DNA from: Bacillus sp. SORGH_AS_0510
GTDB taxonomy: Bacteria; Bacillota; Bacilli; Bacillales; Cytobacillaceae
Length of the DNA: 64,000 nucleotides
Direction: 5' to 3'
Assembly: GCF_030818775.1 (NCBI RefSeq)
Contig: NZ_JAUTAU010000001.1
Coordinates: forward strand, 3,228,001-3,292,000
Shown here: positions 43,243 through 51,869 of the stretch, piece after piece
Numbering within the stretch: the stretch's first letter is position 1
Layout: each line of letters opens with the position of its first letter
Notes under the pieces: generated by a model
Database searches by the model: none
What the model was told of the DNA's origin: nothing
The model's input: the letters and a program-made list of their open reading frames with translations, nothing else
Position numbers and translations under genes: made by a program

Positions 43243-44652
43243 ATGGATCAATCGAAAAATTATTTACTCTATTTAACAAGTATGTATAAACGAATTTTAG
43301 ATGAGGTGGATGTAGGGGTTCATGCAGTTGACGAGACAGGGAAAACCATTATCTATAATAAAAAAATGATGCAAATGGAATCAATGGATTTTCATGACGT
43401 TATGGATAAAAACCTGCTAGATGTCTTTATGTTCAAGGATGACCAGTCTAGTACACTTGTAAAGGCCCTTCAAGAAGGGAAAAAAACTAGTAACGTAAAA
43501 CAAACCTATTTTAATAACAAGGGCCGCGAAATTACTACTATTAATAATACTATCCCTATCTATAAAGAGGAGAGCCTGCAAGGTGCAGTGGAGATTGCGA
43601 ATGATGTAACGAAACTTGAACGGCTGATAAAAGGAAATATGAGTAAGGGATCAACCAGATATACATTTGAGAATATTATTGGCACTAGTCCAGCTATCTT
43701 AGAGGTTAAGGAATCAGCAAAACGGGCGACTCGGACCTCCTCCTATGTATTAATTGTAGGTGACACTGGTACGGGGAAAGAGCTTTTTGCTCAAAGTATC
43801 CATAATGCTAGTAACCGTTTATCTGCTCCATTTATTTCTCAAAATTGTGCTGCATTACCTGATAATTTAATCGAAAGTCTCCTTTTCGGTACAAAGCGAG
43901 GAGCTTTCACAGGTGCAATCGATACCCCTGGACTATTTGAACAGGCAAATGGAGGAACATTGTTACTGGACGAAATCAATTCATTAAATTTAAACCTGCA
44001 AGCAAAATTACTTCGCGTCTTACAAGAAAAAACGATTAGGAGAATAGGAGATACAAAGGATACACCAATTGATGTTAGGGTCATAGCAAACATGAACGAG
44101 GACCCAATTGACGCGATTGCAAACAACCGTCTTCGAAAAGACTTATATTACCGGCTTGGTGTAGTAACAATATTTGTCCCTCCCCTTAAAGACCGCAAAG
44201 AAGATATTCCGTTACTAGTGGAACACTTTATAGAGAAATATAATGAACGCTTTCAAATGAATGTCAAGGGCTTATCAGATGAAGTCCAATTGTCTTTCAC
44301 GGAATATGATTGGCACGGCAATATCCGGGAGCTTGAGCATATTGTTGAAGCGGCCATGAATGTTATGATGGATGAGGAAGTCATTATGTACTCCCATTTA
44401 CCTTACCAATATCGCAGTAAGATGCAGCTGAAAGAAAGAATGATGCCCTTAGCCACCGTTGAAACATTCATTGAGGAAGATTCAGAGATCACTATACCAT
44501 TAAAAGACCAAATGGAATTATTTGAAAAGACCTATATTGAGCACGTTTTAAATAAACATGATTTTAATATTTCAAGAGCAGCTAAGGCACTTGGCTTGAG
44601 CCGCCAAAGCTTGCAATATCGCATGAAGAAATTAAGATTAGAGAATAAATAA
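43243..44652 (+). CDS. rocR: Sigma-54-dependent activator RocR
   Basis: RocR activates arginine-catabolic genes on binding ornithine/citrulline. The 469-residue protein has an N-terminal PAS-type sensor (about 10-130), a central AAA+ domain with Walker A GDTGTGKE, the sigma-54 contact loop GAFTGA in FGTKRGAFTGAIDT, and LLLDEINSLNLNLQAKLLRV as Walker B. A Fis-type helix-turn-helix ends the protein (FNISRAAKALGLSRQSLQYR). The ATG follows AAGGGG by 11 bases. It is divergent from rocD, whose promoter is of the sigma-54 type, as expected for its target. Confidence 0.92.
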   Translation: MDQSKNYLLYLTSMYKRILDEVDVGVHAVDETGKTIIYNKKMMQMESMDFHDVMDKNLLDVFMFKDDQSSTLVKALQEGKKTSNVKQTYFNNKGREITTINNTIPIYKEESLQGAVEIANDVTKLERLIKGNMSKGSTRYTFENIIGTSPAILEVKESAKRATRTSSYVLIVGDTGTGKELFAQSIHNASNRLSAPFISQNCAALPDNLIESLLFGTKRGAFTGAIDTPGLFEQANGGTLLLDEINSLNLNLQAKLLRVLQEKTIRRIGDTKDTPIDVRVIANMNEDPIDAIANNRLRKDLYYRLGVVTIFVPPLKDRKEDIPLLVEHFIEKYNERFQMNVKGLSDEVQLSFTEYDWHGNIRELEHIVEAAMNVMMDEEVIMYSHLPYQYRSKMQLKERMMPLATVETFIEEDSEITIPLKDQMELFEKTYIEHVLNKHDFNISRAAKALGLSRQSLQYRMKKLRLENK

Positions 44653-44717
44653 CAAAGAAATACTGCATAACATTCCCATTTTTTCATCATAATATAAAAA
44701 AAGATGAGGTGAAAATA

Positions 44718-44924
44718 ATGGGACTTCTTAACTCATTTAATCAGTGGAGAGAAACAAAGTATCAAAATCATGTTTCCACCATGAAAGAACTTGGCAAATG
44801 TCCTGACTGTCAAGGCCGTGGTTATACTGTATATCCTTATAATGAATATGCCTACTATAATTCGTACGAATGTCCTGGTTGCCAGGGAAGCGGCCATTAT
44901 ACTGATTGGGAAGATATGAGATAA
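44718..44924 (+). CDS. Small DnaJ-type zinc-ribbon protein
   Basis: The 68-residue protein carries two CxxCxGxG motifs, CPDCQGRG and CPGCQGSG, 28 residues apart, as in the cysteine-rich zinc-binding region of DnaJ. They are separated by an aromatic YPYNEYAYYNSYE stretch. ATG 44718 lies 7 bases after GAGGTG; the GTG at 44709 overlaps that site. It is a single gene closed by a terminator. The family of short DnaJ-type zinc fingers is common in Bacilli, and its function is unknown. Confidence 0.75.
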   Translation: MGLLNSFNQWRETKYQNHVSTMKELGKCPDCQGRGYTVYPYNEYAYYNSYECPGCQGSGHYTDWEDMR

Positions 44925-44936
44925 TAACCAAAACAC

Positions 44937-44969
44937 AAAAAGCCCCGTTTTTTCAATAGGGCTTTTTAT
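44937..44969. terminator. Bidirectional terminator between convergent genes
   Basis: AAAAAGCCC pairs with GGGCTTTTT, with T residues on both strands. Confidence 0.85.
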
Positions 44970-44976
44970 TTTTTAT

Positions 44977-45957
44977 TTACATACTTTTCTTAATTAATTC
45001 TAGATAGGCTTTTGCTGTCCTAACCTCAATGGTCAATGATCCTTTTTTAACAATTGCTTTAAGTAAGACAGGGGCACCTGATGTATTTTTGAATCGAAAA
45101 TCTTTTCCTCCGTAGGACACTGTTGCATCTCTTCCTTTTGGAACATATCCTACCTCTAGAGAATGGTGATTCTTTTCGATATAGCTGACACCTATTTTGT
45201 CAATGGCGTTGAATAGTGTTGACGAAGTCTGGCAGATCCCTCCGCCTACACCATCCACAAGTTTACCCTCAACTACTTCAGGTGCGTTTTGAAAACCGTG
45301 AGCAGCATCACTTGGGCCAACGGTGGTATTAAACGAGAATGAATCCCCTTCTCCCAGGATCACATTGTTAACCGCAGCAGCAGATAATGCAATATTTTTT
45401 GTTCTACCTACAACTGCACTGTTAAAATGAGTAGTATAGGATGCAACTAGCGCTTCTCCTAAATGGGATGCATCTTCCATTTTATATCCACTTGCTGTCA
45501 CATATAAAGGTATTTCCACATCTCCACCTTTTACAGATGCCTGGAATACTTTATCTGTTAATTCGTTTTCGTCGAGAATTGTTTGTGGAGTCCCTTTGAT
45601 GACTTGGCCGTTTTCATCCAACTTGTCAAGAATCATTCTTTTATCGTATCCAGGGGTTGTTTCATTTCCTCTAGCTAATTCTCGAGCCATCTTATTAATC
45701 TTTGTTTTATACATTTCGTCGTTCATGCCAAAGCCTAATTCCTTTGGATTTAACGTTTTGATTATGGCTTTTGTTGTCGGGTCAATAATATTTACAAAAA
45801 CCGGTTTTTCCTCTTCCTGTTTCTTTTCTACTTTTTTCTCTTTTTCGACCTTTGGCTGTTCAGATGCCTTTGTTTCTTTTACAGGCTGGTCTGCACACCC
45901 TGCCAACAACACAAAACTTCCTGCCAATAAAATTGAAATAACCCTTGTGAGTTTTCC
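44977..45957 (-). CDS. VanW-family lipoprotein
   Basis: The 326-residue protein has a lipoprotein signal: MGKLTRVISILLAGSFVLLAG precedes the lipobox Cys, and then a Lys/Glu-rich linker (about 25-50). The C-terminal VanW domain (about 185-310) contains FNTTVGPSDAAHGFQNAPEV, the invariant GGGICQTSSTLFNA and the HHSLEVGYVP segment. VanW proteins are cell-envelope proteins found near cell-wall and vancomycin-resistance genes; no catalytic role is established. The start at 45957 gives the signal peptide, although its GGGGGA site is only 2 bases away; GTG 45999 has no site. The lipid anchor places the protein outside the membrane. Confidence 0.88.
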   Translation of the reverse strand, partial: GKLTRVISILLAGSFVLLAGCADQPVKETKASEQPKVEKEKKVEKKQEEEKPVFVNIIDPTTKAIIKTLNPKELGFGMNDEMYKTKINKMARELARGNETTPGYDKRMILDKLDENGQVIKGTPQTILDENELTDKVFQASVKGGDVEIPLYVTASGYKMEDASHLGEALVASYTTHFNSAVVGRTKNIALSAAAVNNVILGEGDSFSFNTTVGPSDAAHGFQNAPEVVEGKLVDGVGGGICQTSSTLFNAIDKIGVSYIEKNHHSLEVGYVPKGRDATVSYGGKDFRFKNTSGAPVLLKAIVKKGSLTIEVRTAKAYLELIKKSM

Positions 45958-46229
45958 CATGATCCCCCATCTTTTCCCTTTTATTCTTAAAGCTACCACT
46001 AATCTCTATCAATATACTATTTGACGCTCATCAAGAAGAATAGGTTTCACTCATTCTTCTATTCTATTCCAATTTATTTTTATTTTACCATCATCTTTTC
46101 GATAGATAATTTCTTTTTTAATAGAAAAAAAATATGGAAATAAAAGTGCTCATCATAAATACGATAATATTAAGGGTTTCTAACGTTTCTGTTCTTTAGT
46201 CAAGTACGTATTAAAAGGGGGAATAAATC

Positions 46230-46391
46230 ATGTCAAAAATCTTATTTCTTCTTTTCTTTGTTCTAATGCTCATTTTTCTTATTTTAGGGGTAGCATCTTA
46301 TCTTAAACAACCGAAACCAAAAACTGGGTGGGTTTTTCTTAGTCTCTCTATTATTAGTTTAATCGGAGTTATTTATTTGTTGTCTTTGTAA
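46230..46391 (+). CDS. Small two-helix membrane protein, 53 residues
   Basis: The frame starts MSKILFLLFFVLMLIFLILG, then a short polar loop (KQPKPKTG) and a second hydrophobic helix (FLSLSIISLIGVIYLLSL). ATG 46230 follows AGGGGGAATAAATC, a strong site. I do not recognise the family. It lies between the VanW lipoprotein and the alpha/beta-barrel protein, in a region with otherwise no promoter that I can call. Proteins of this size often associate with other membrane proteins. Confidence 0.6.
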   Translation: MSKILFLLFFVLMLIFLILGVASYLKQPKPKTGWVFLSLSIISLIGVIYLLSL

Positions 46392-46458
46392 ACCTGTATA
46401 ATTTTCCAGTTTTGAGGAAGTCTAATCCCTAGGAAAAATTATTCTAGGGGTGTTTTTT

Positions 46459-46800
46459 ATGTCCGTTTTTGTTTATCAAACATTTATTATTAAACAAGAT
46501 AAATTTAAAGAAGGAATTGATAATTTAAGGGAGCTCAAAAAATTTAGAAACGAAAACTACAGCCATCATGTAGAGATTTTAACACCCGTTTCTGGAGATG
46601 ACCACACCTATGCCCTGCTATCTACCTATGATGGATTAGCTGAAATGGAACTGCAAAGCAAAAAATTGTTTGAAGATGAAGAGTATTTGGAGCTAATCGG
46701 TCCTTTTTTCCTGGACCATATCGCGGAAGGAAGCATGCATACCCAAATATTACGCTCATTAGGCGAGGTAAAAATGGCTAAAAAGGATCAAAAAAAATAA
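46459..46800 (+). CDS. Dimeric alpha/beta-barrel-like small protein
   Basis: The 113-residue protein reads MSVFVYQTFIIKQDKFKEGI, followed by helix and strands HHVEILTPVSGDDHTYALLS. This pattern, beta-alpha-beta-beta with a small domain, suggests an ABM/NIPSNAP-type dimeric ferredoxin-like fold. Names of the family are not certain, and no catalytic residues are visible. ATG 46459 follows AGGGGTG; the GTG at 46450 overlaps that site. The gene is followed at once by a structured dispersed repeat. Confidence 0.65.
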   Translation: MSVFVYQTFIIKQDKFKEGIDNLRELKKFRNENYSHHVEILTPVSGDDHTYALLSTYDGLAEMELQSKKLFEDEEYLELIGPFFLDHIAEGSMHTQILRSLGEVKMAKKDQKK

Positions 46801-46812
46801 TTATGCCTAATA

Positions 46813-47000
46813 GAAAAGCGCAAGCGCCTTGGTCAGCCCCGACAGGCAAATGTTCTTCGGCAAGAAAAGTCGCTCTTTGACTTTACTTGCCGAAGGTTAT
46901 TTGACCCGAGCTGTAACAATCATCGCTATATCAAGCCATGATTGTTACAAGCTACTCAATGTAGAGTATTCAGGGTGAAAACTGACTAGGCGCTGGAGCT
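46813..47000. repeat. Structured dispersed intergenic repeat
   Basis: The roughly 190-bp element begins with AAGCGCAAGCGCCTTGGTCA, a sequence I know as recurring in Bacillus genomes. It can fold as a branched structure: GCGCCTTGGTCAG (46824-46836) closes with CTGACTAGGCGC (46982-46993). Inside are a hairpin with arms CTTCGGCAAG/CTTGCCGAAG (46855-46895), a 15-bp hairpin with one bulge (46909-46953) and a small TACTC/GAGTA hairpin. It lies between convergent genes. Confidence 0.75.
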
Positions 47001-47041
47001 CGACAATTCTCAAAGTCGAATTTTCTTTCTTATCAATTAAA

Positions 47042-47080
47042 AATGAAAACCCAAAGAAAATTTTCTTTGGGTTTTTCATT
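47042..47080 (-). terminator. Terminator of aspA
   Basis: AATGAAAACCCAAAGAAAA pairs with its near-perfect complement, T-rich on the minus strand. Confidence 0.85.
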
Positions 47081-47090
47081 ATATTAATCA

Positions 47091-48515
47091 TTAGTCTCTC
47101 TCTAACAATTCCGCCCCTGCAATACCAGGCTTGGTCATTTCATATATATCCAAAATCAGGTCAAGCTCTTCTTCTGTTAGCACATCATGTTGTAAGCAAA
47201 GCTCACGAACAGATTTACCACTTAGAACGGCTTCACGAGCAATACGTGCTGCTATTTCATATCCTAAGTGAGGATTAACAGCTGTTATAATCCCGACACT
47301 CTTTTCTACGTATTCTTTCATACGGGCTTCATTCGCTTCAATTCCTTTTAGACAATGCTCCGTAAAGGAAGCAAATCCATTGTTCATAATGCTAATGGAT
47401 TGGAGCAGATTAAATACCAATACAGGTTCCATGACATTTAGTTCGAGTTGTCCTGCTTCAGAAGCTAAACAAATTGTATGGTCATTACCAATAACTTGGA
47501 AGGCAATTTGGTTAATAAGCTCTGGCATAACTGGGTTTACCTTCCCTGGCATAATGGAAGACCCTGGTTGACGTGCCGGAAGAGAAATTTCTGCAAGTCC
47601 AGCACGTGGACCTGATGCCATTAAGCGAAGATCATTAGCTATTTTAGACATATTCATCATACATACCTTTAATGCCGCTGAAACTTCTGTATACGCATCG
47701 GTATTTTGCGTAGCATCCACTAAATGTTCAGCATTGACTAATGGTAATCCACTGATTTTTGCGAGCTGAATAACCACGTCTTCGATGTATTTAGGGTCCG
47801 CATTTAATCCAGTACCAACAGCAGTTGCCCCCATGTTCACCTCAAATAAATGTATCTTTGAATGCTCGATTCGTTTAATATCTCTTTCAAGCACCCTGCT
47901 GTATGCCTCAAATTCTTGTCCTAAGCGGATTGGGACGGCATCTTGAAGATGAGTACGGCCCATTTTAATTACATTTTCAAACTGTTTCGCCTTTAACTTG
48001 AACACCTTTTGCATTTCTTTCGTCGTATCGAGCAATTTATCCAGCATTCTTAGAGTTGCTATATGAATAGCAGTAGGAAATACATCATTTGTCGATTGGG
48101 ACATGTTTACATGTGTATTTGGACTTAAGTGGTTATATGCACCCTTTTGATGACCAAGAAGCTCAAGAGCCCGATTGGCAATCACTTCATTTGCATTCAT
48201 ATTCATCGATGTTCCTGCCCCACCTTGAATTGGGTCTACGATAAACTGGTCATTCCATTTACCATCGATGATTTCATTTGCTGCTTGACTAATTGCTTCC
48301 CCTAAACCACTATACAACCGCTTTGTATTCATATTTGCAATCGCTGCTGCTTTTTTTACCATTGCAAGCGCTTTAATAAGTTCTTCATGAATGCGGTATC
48401 CCGTAATAGGAAAGTTTTCTACTGCTCTTAACGTTTGGATCCCATAATAAGCATCGGCAGGTATGTCCTTTTTCCCTAGAAAGTCTTGTTCTACTCTTAT
48501 CTTGTCCGCTGTCAT
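47091..48515 (-). CDS. aspA: Aspartate ammonia-lyase
   Basis: AspA converts aspartate into fumarate and ammonia. The 474-residue member of the fumarase/aspartase superfamily has the signature GSSIMPGKVNPVMPE near residue 320, preceded by the TGLNADPKYIEDV segment and by NVNMSQSTNDVFPTAIHIA, which hold substrate-binding residues. The length matches AspA. ATG 48515 follows GTGGGAG. No asparaginase gene is adjacent (B. subtilis has ansAB), so it appears as a single gene. Its neighbours are a structured repeat and a polysaccharide deacetylase. Confidence 0.92.
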   Translation of the reverse strand: MTADKIRVEQDFLGKKDIPADAYYGIQTLRAVENFPITGYRIHEELIKALAMVKKAAAIANMNTKRLYSGLGEAISQAANEIIDGKWNDQFIVDPIQGGAGTSMNMNANEVIANRALELLGHQKGAYNHLSPNTHVNMSQSTNDVFPTAIHIATLRMLDKLLDTTKEMQKVFKLKAKQFENVIKMGRTHLQDAVPIRLGQEFEAYSRVLERDIKRIEHSKIHLFEVNMGATAVGTGLNADPKYIEDVVIQLAKISGLPLVNAEHLVDATQNTDAYTEVSAALKVCMMNMSKIANDLRLMASGPRAGLAEISLPARQPGSSIMPGKVNPVMPELINQIAFQVIGNDHTICLASEAGQLELNVMEPVLVFNLLQSISIMNNGFASFTEHCLKGIEANEARMKEYVEKSVGIITAVNPHLGYEIAARIAREAVLSGKSVRELCLQHDVLTEEELDLILDIYEMTKPGIAGAELLERD

Positions 48516-48760
48516 TTGTCTCCCACCCTTTTAAAAACAAATAAATTTCTATATTAGACCATTTGGTACACCAAAATAATAACAGTTACACCCTGTTTTT
48601 GTCTCCATTTTAACTATTATTTTACTATTTATAGTAATCTCAATAATTAGTAAATTTTTTTTACAAATAATTGAATTAGAAAATTCATTAAGTATCTTTT
48701 CTAAAAAACAAGTAAGTGCTATGATATTCTGCGAGATTACTATATACAAGGATGGATGAC

Positions 48761-49888
48761 ATGCAGAAGGTACTTTATTTAGCACTCTTTGCTGCTTTAC
48801 TGCTGCAAACTGGATGTAGTTTGAAGACGGCGAATGCCAGTATAAATGAAAAAAGGTCCATTTCGCCAAAGATAGAAATGCAATCTAGCAAAGTTTCACC
48901 TAAATTGAAAGAAACTCCATTATTCAAATCCAAGGTTGTACTATCTATTAGTCCAGTTACATCTAACTCTGGTAGTGCTGTTTTAACAACAACCAACTTA
49001 CCTTCAGATATTTCAGAGGTTAGTTATTATATTTGGAGAACAGCTGATGGTGTTAAGAGTGGTAAAATATTTCCTTCTTCCGATAAAGAGAATGGATTCT
49101 CGCTTACTTTTGGGTCAACAGAATTATCTGGAAAACGTGGAGAATATCAAATTGAGGTCTACGGAAAAAGAGAAACGGGTACGGAGGAGCTTCTGGCTAA
49201 ATCAACTGTAACCTTTCAACAGCATGTTCCCATTCTTATGTATCATGCGATTGATGATTTTAAGGGGGAGGGCTTAAAAGAGCTGTTTGTAACGCCTTCC
49301 AATTTCGAAGCACAGATGCAATATTTAAAGGATCAAGGCTATACGCTTCTCACTTTTGAGAAATGGGAAAAAATCAATAAAGTAAACAAGCCGATTTTTG
49401 TCACATTTGATGATGGGATGAAAAACAATCTAAATGCCTTCCATATTTTACAGCGTCTAAAGGATGCGACATTCCATCCCACTGCGACAGAATATACTAT
49501 TGCCGGTTACATTGATAGTGGCTCCTATCAATTAACTTCGGAAGATATTAAAGAAATGGTGGCTTCAGGTATTTTCTCTGTTCAATCCCATACGATGTCA
49601 CACGCTGATCTTCCTAAAATTACAAATTTTGAGGAAGAACTAAAAACTTCTAAGGAAAAAATCGAACAAATAACGGGAAAACCAGTTATTGCTATTGCCT
49701 ACCCATATGGTCACTTTAATCAACAGGTAGTAGAGGAAACTAAAAAATACTACAAATTTGCCACAACCACAAAGCCAGGTCTATTCATTGAAAAAGAAGA
49801 GCCGGATGAACTGCTGTTAATGCATCGTGTCCGTATCTCCTACTCGACCACCATTGAACAGTTTGCCCATCTTGTTGAAACAAATTAA
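48761..49888 (+). CDS. Polysaccharide deacetylase lipoprotein
   Basis: The 375-residue lipoprotein starts MQKVLYLALFAALLLQTGCS with a lipobox Cys. A Big/Ig-like domain (about 55-150) is followed by a NodB deacetylase domain. Its motifs are VPILMYHAIDDF, VTFDDGMKN (catalytic Asp pair) and SHTMSHADLPK (metal-binding His pair), then AYPYGHFN. It would remove acetyl groups from peptidoglycan or another amino sugar polymer outside the cell. ATG 48761 lies 8 bases after AAGGA; the ATG at 48752 is too close to that site. It is a single gene with its own terminator. Confidence 0.9.
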   Translation: MQKVLYLALFAALLLQTGCSLKTANASINEKRSISPKIEMQSSKVSPKLKETPLFKSKVVLSISPVTSNSGSAVLTTTNLPSDISEVSYYIWRTADGVKSGKIFPSSDKENGFSLTFGSTELSGKRGEYQIEVYGKRETGTEELLAKSTVTFQQHVPILMYHAIDDFKGEGLKELFVTPSNFEAQMQYLKDQGYTLLTFEKWEKINKVNKPIFVTFDDGMKNNLNAFHILQRLKDATFHPTATEYTIAGYIDSGSYQLTSEDIKEMVASGIFSVQSHTMSHADLPKITNFEEELKTSKEKIEQITGKPVIAIAYPYGHFNQQVVEETKKYYKFATTTKPGLFIEKEEPDELLLMHRVRISYSTTIEQFAHLVETN

Positions 49889-49918
49889 GGCTGTCACATT
49901 TTGACAGCCTATTTTTTA
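49887..49918 (+). terminator. Terminator of the deacetylase gene
   Basis: AGGCTGTCA pairs with TGACAGCCT with a 5-base loop and T-tract. Confidence 0.85.
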
Positions 49919-49919
49919 T

Positions 49920-50342
49920 CTAATAGAACGATTGGTTGAATTTTTTTAATAGCTGGCCAAAAATTTCACGTTCCTCTTCAGACCAATCATTGATAAGCTC
50001 TTCTAATCTCTCTAAGCGTGCCTGTTTGTGCTCTTTATACACCCTATTTCCAATCTCTGTGATTTGCAGTGAATAGGCCCTGCCGTCTAGCGGGTCAGGA
50101 ATACGGTACAAATAACCTTTTTGTTCTAAAGCAGCTGCTTGTCTGCTGATGGTGGAAATGTCCAATTGAAACTCACCAGCTAGTACTTTTACCCCTGCAG
50201 CTCCTCTATTTGCAATTCGTCGCATCAATAAATAGGCAGAGCGATCCAGGTTACCTAGTTTTTTATTACTGGAGACAGATGTTGAACGGCGAATTAATAT
50301 GGCTAATTCCAGTTCAATCGTTTCCAAAGATTGTTCATACAT
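49920..50342 (-). CDS. MarR-family transcriptional regulator
   Basis: The 140-residue regulator has the MarR winged helix: AYLLMRRIANRGAAGVKVLA, then the recognition helix DISTISRQAAALEQKGYLYR and wing DPLDGRAYSLQITEIG. It begins at ATG 50342 after GGGG. It is divergent from an MFS transporter, and a palindrome overlaps the transporter promoter, so it is likely its repressor. The inducer is unknown; relatives respond to phenolics, antibiotics or oxidants. The sequence contains no cysteine in the usual redox position. Confidence 0.88.
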   Translation of the reverse strand: MYEQSLETIELELAILIRRSTSVSSNKKLGNLDRSAYLLMRRIANRGAAGVKVLAGEFQLDISTISRQAAALEQKGYLYRIPDPLDGRAYSLQITEIGNRVYKEHKQARLERLEELINDWSEEEREIFGQLLKKFNQSFY

Positions 50343-50439
50343 TATATTAACCCCACAATAAACAATTTTCTTCTTCCTATATGATAACATATTAAATATT
50401 TAATTATAACGAATGACCACCTTTCTAGAGTAAACACTA

Positions 50440-50471
50440 TTGACGAAGTGTAAAATAGTTGTATAATACAA
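50440..50471 (+). promoter_or_regulatory. Promoter and MarR-type operator of the MFS gene
   Basis: TTGACG (50440-50445) and TATAAT (50462-50467) with 16-base spacing. The perfect palindrome TTGTATAATACAA (50459-50471) covers the -10 box, so a bound regulator would block transcription. Confidence 0.65.
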
Positions 50472-50575
50472 TCATGTACTTTCATAATACAACTAATTGA
50501 AAAACAAGGAAATCAATTAGTTATTTATAAAACACAAGGACATAGGGAGAAAATATATAAAAAGGAGAAATGTGC

Positions 50576-51817
50576 ATGTCATCTTCAACAAAATCTGTTT
50601 CTGTACCACCACAAGTACCTGACCCATCTGCTGCAAAGGGAGGCTTATTAGCGCAACCAAAAGCGGTGTGGGCCGTTTTTTTTGCGTGTATTATAGCCTT
50701 TATGGGGCTTGGACTGGTAGATCCTATTTTACCAGCGATAGCGGAGCAACTTCATGCTTCACATAGTCAAGTAACGTTATTGTTCACTAGCTATAATGCT
50801 GTTATGGCAGTTGCCATGCTTATCACCGGAATGATTTCATCCAGACTGGGGATAAAATGGACTCTGTTATCTGGTATTGTAATTATCGCTGTATTTTCTG
50901 CGCTTGGCGGATTCTCCAATGGGATTTGGACACTTGTTGGTTTACGTGGAGGCTGGGGACTTGGTAATGCCTTGTTCGTTGCAACCGCATTAGCTGCCAT
51001 TGTTTCGCTTTCAAATAGCGGGACGGCACAAGCGATTATTTTATACGAAGCTGCCATTGGTCTTGGAATCTCTGTCGGACCATTACTTGGAGGCTGGCTG
51101 GGCGCCATGTCCTGGAGAGGCCCTTTCCTTGGTGTTGCGTCACTTATGGTTATTGCTTTTATCGGCCTGATGCTCCTCATGCCAAAAGGGACTAAAGCAA
51201 CAAATGTACAAAATAAAACTTCATTATTAGACCCATTCCGAGCTTTAAAGCACCGATCATTATTAATTTTCGGTATTGCTGCAGCACTATATAATTTTGG
51301 CTTTTTTACTTTATTAGCTTATGCTCCATTTGTTATGGGGTTAGATGAGCATGGTTTAGGTTATGTATTCCTTGGATGGGGCATATTATTGGCGATTACT
51401 TCCGTGTTCATGGCGCCAAAGCTTCAACAGTGGTTTGGTACGATCAAATCAATGTGCGCAATGCTAACGCTTTTCGCTTTGCTACTTGTTGCCATGGGCG
51501 TTTGGACCTCTACACAATGGGTAGTGATTGGTGCTGTTATTTTAGCAGGTGCTTTCCTTGGAAATAACAACACGTTGATTACAACAGCTGTAATGAACGC
51601 AGCTCCGGTTGAACGATCAACTGCTTCTGCTGCTTATAGCTTCCTTCGCTTTATCGGCGGAGCGATTGCTCCATTTACAGCAGGGAAATTGGCGGAGATT
51701 TATAATCCAAGTCTTCCATTCATCGTTGGAGCAGGGTTTGTTTTCATTTCTGTTATATTTATCTTAATGAATAGTTCACATATTAAGCATGTTGATGATG
51801 CTGAAATTGGTCATTAA
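50576..51817 (+). CDS. MFS transporter, drug-efflux type
   Basis: The protein (413 residues) has about twelve transmembrane helices. FMGLGLVDPILPAIAEQLHA near residue 45 holds the helix-1 motif of proton-coupled drug antiporters. The loop-2 motif region GMISSRLGIKWTLLSG is present, and the G-rich motif C-like LYEAAIGLGISVGPLLGGWL lies near residue 160. ATG 50576 lies 8 bases after AAGGAG; ATG 50570 is too close. The divergent MarR gene and the operator over its promoter fit an inducible efflux pump. Substrate is unknown. The N-terminus has a short Ser/Pro-rich cytoplasmic extension. Confidence 0.9.
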   Translation: MSSSTKSVSVPPQVPDPSAAKGGLLAQPKAVWAVFFACIIAFMGLGLVDPILPAIAEQLHASHSQVTLLFTSYNAVMAVAMLITGMISSRLGIKWTLLSGIVIIAVFSALGGFSNGIWTLVGLRGGWGLGNALFVATALAAIVSLSNSGTAQAIILYEAAIGLGISVGPLLGGWLGAMSWRGPFLGVASLMVIAFIGLMLLMPKGTKATNVQNKTSLLDPFRALKHRSLLIFGIAAALYNFGFFTLLAYAPFVMGLDEHGLGYVFLGWGILLAITSVFMAPKLQQWFGTIKSMCAMLTLFALLLVAMGVWTSTQWVVIGAVILAGAFLGNNNTLITTAVMNAAPVERSTASAAYSFLRFIGGAIAPFTAGKLAEIYNPSLPFIVGAGFVFISVIFILMNSSHIKHVDDAEIGH

Positions 51818-51819
51818 AT

Positions 51820-51864
51820 AACAAAAAGGATCTGCGGCTCCCAGCCTGACAGATCCTTTTTGTT
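51820..51864. terminator. Bidirectional terminator between the MFS gene and htpG
   Basis: AACAAAAAGGATCTG pairs with CAGATCCTTTTTGTT around a 15-base loop. Confidence 0.85.
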
Positions 51865-51869
51865 ATCCC

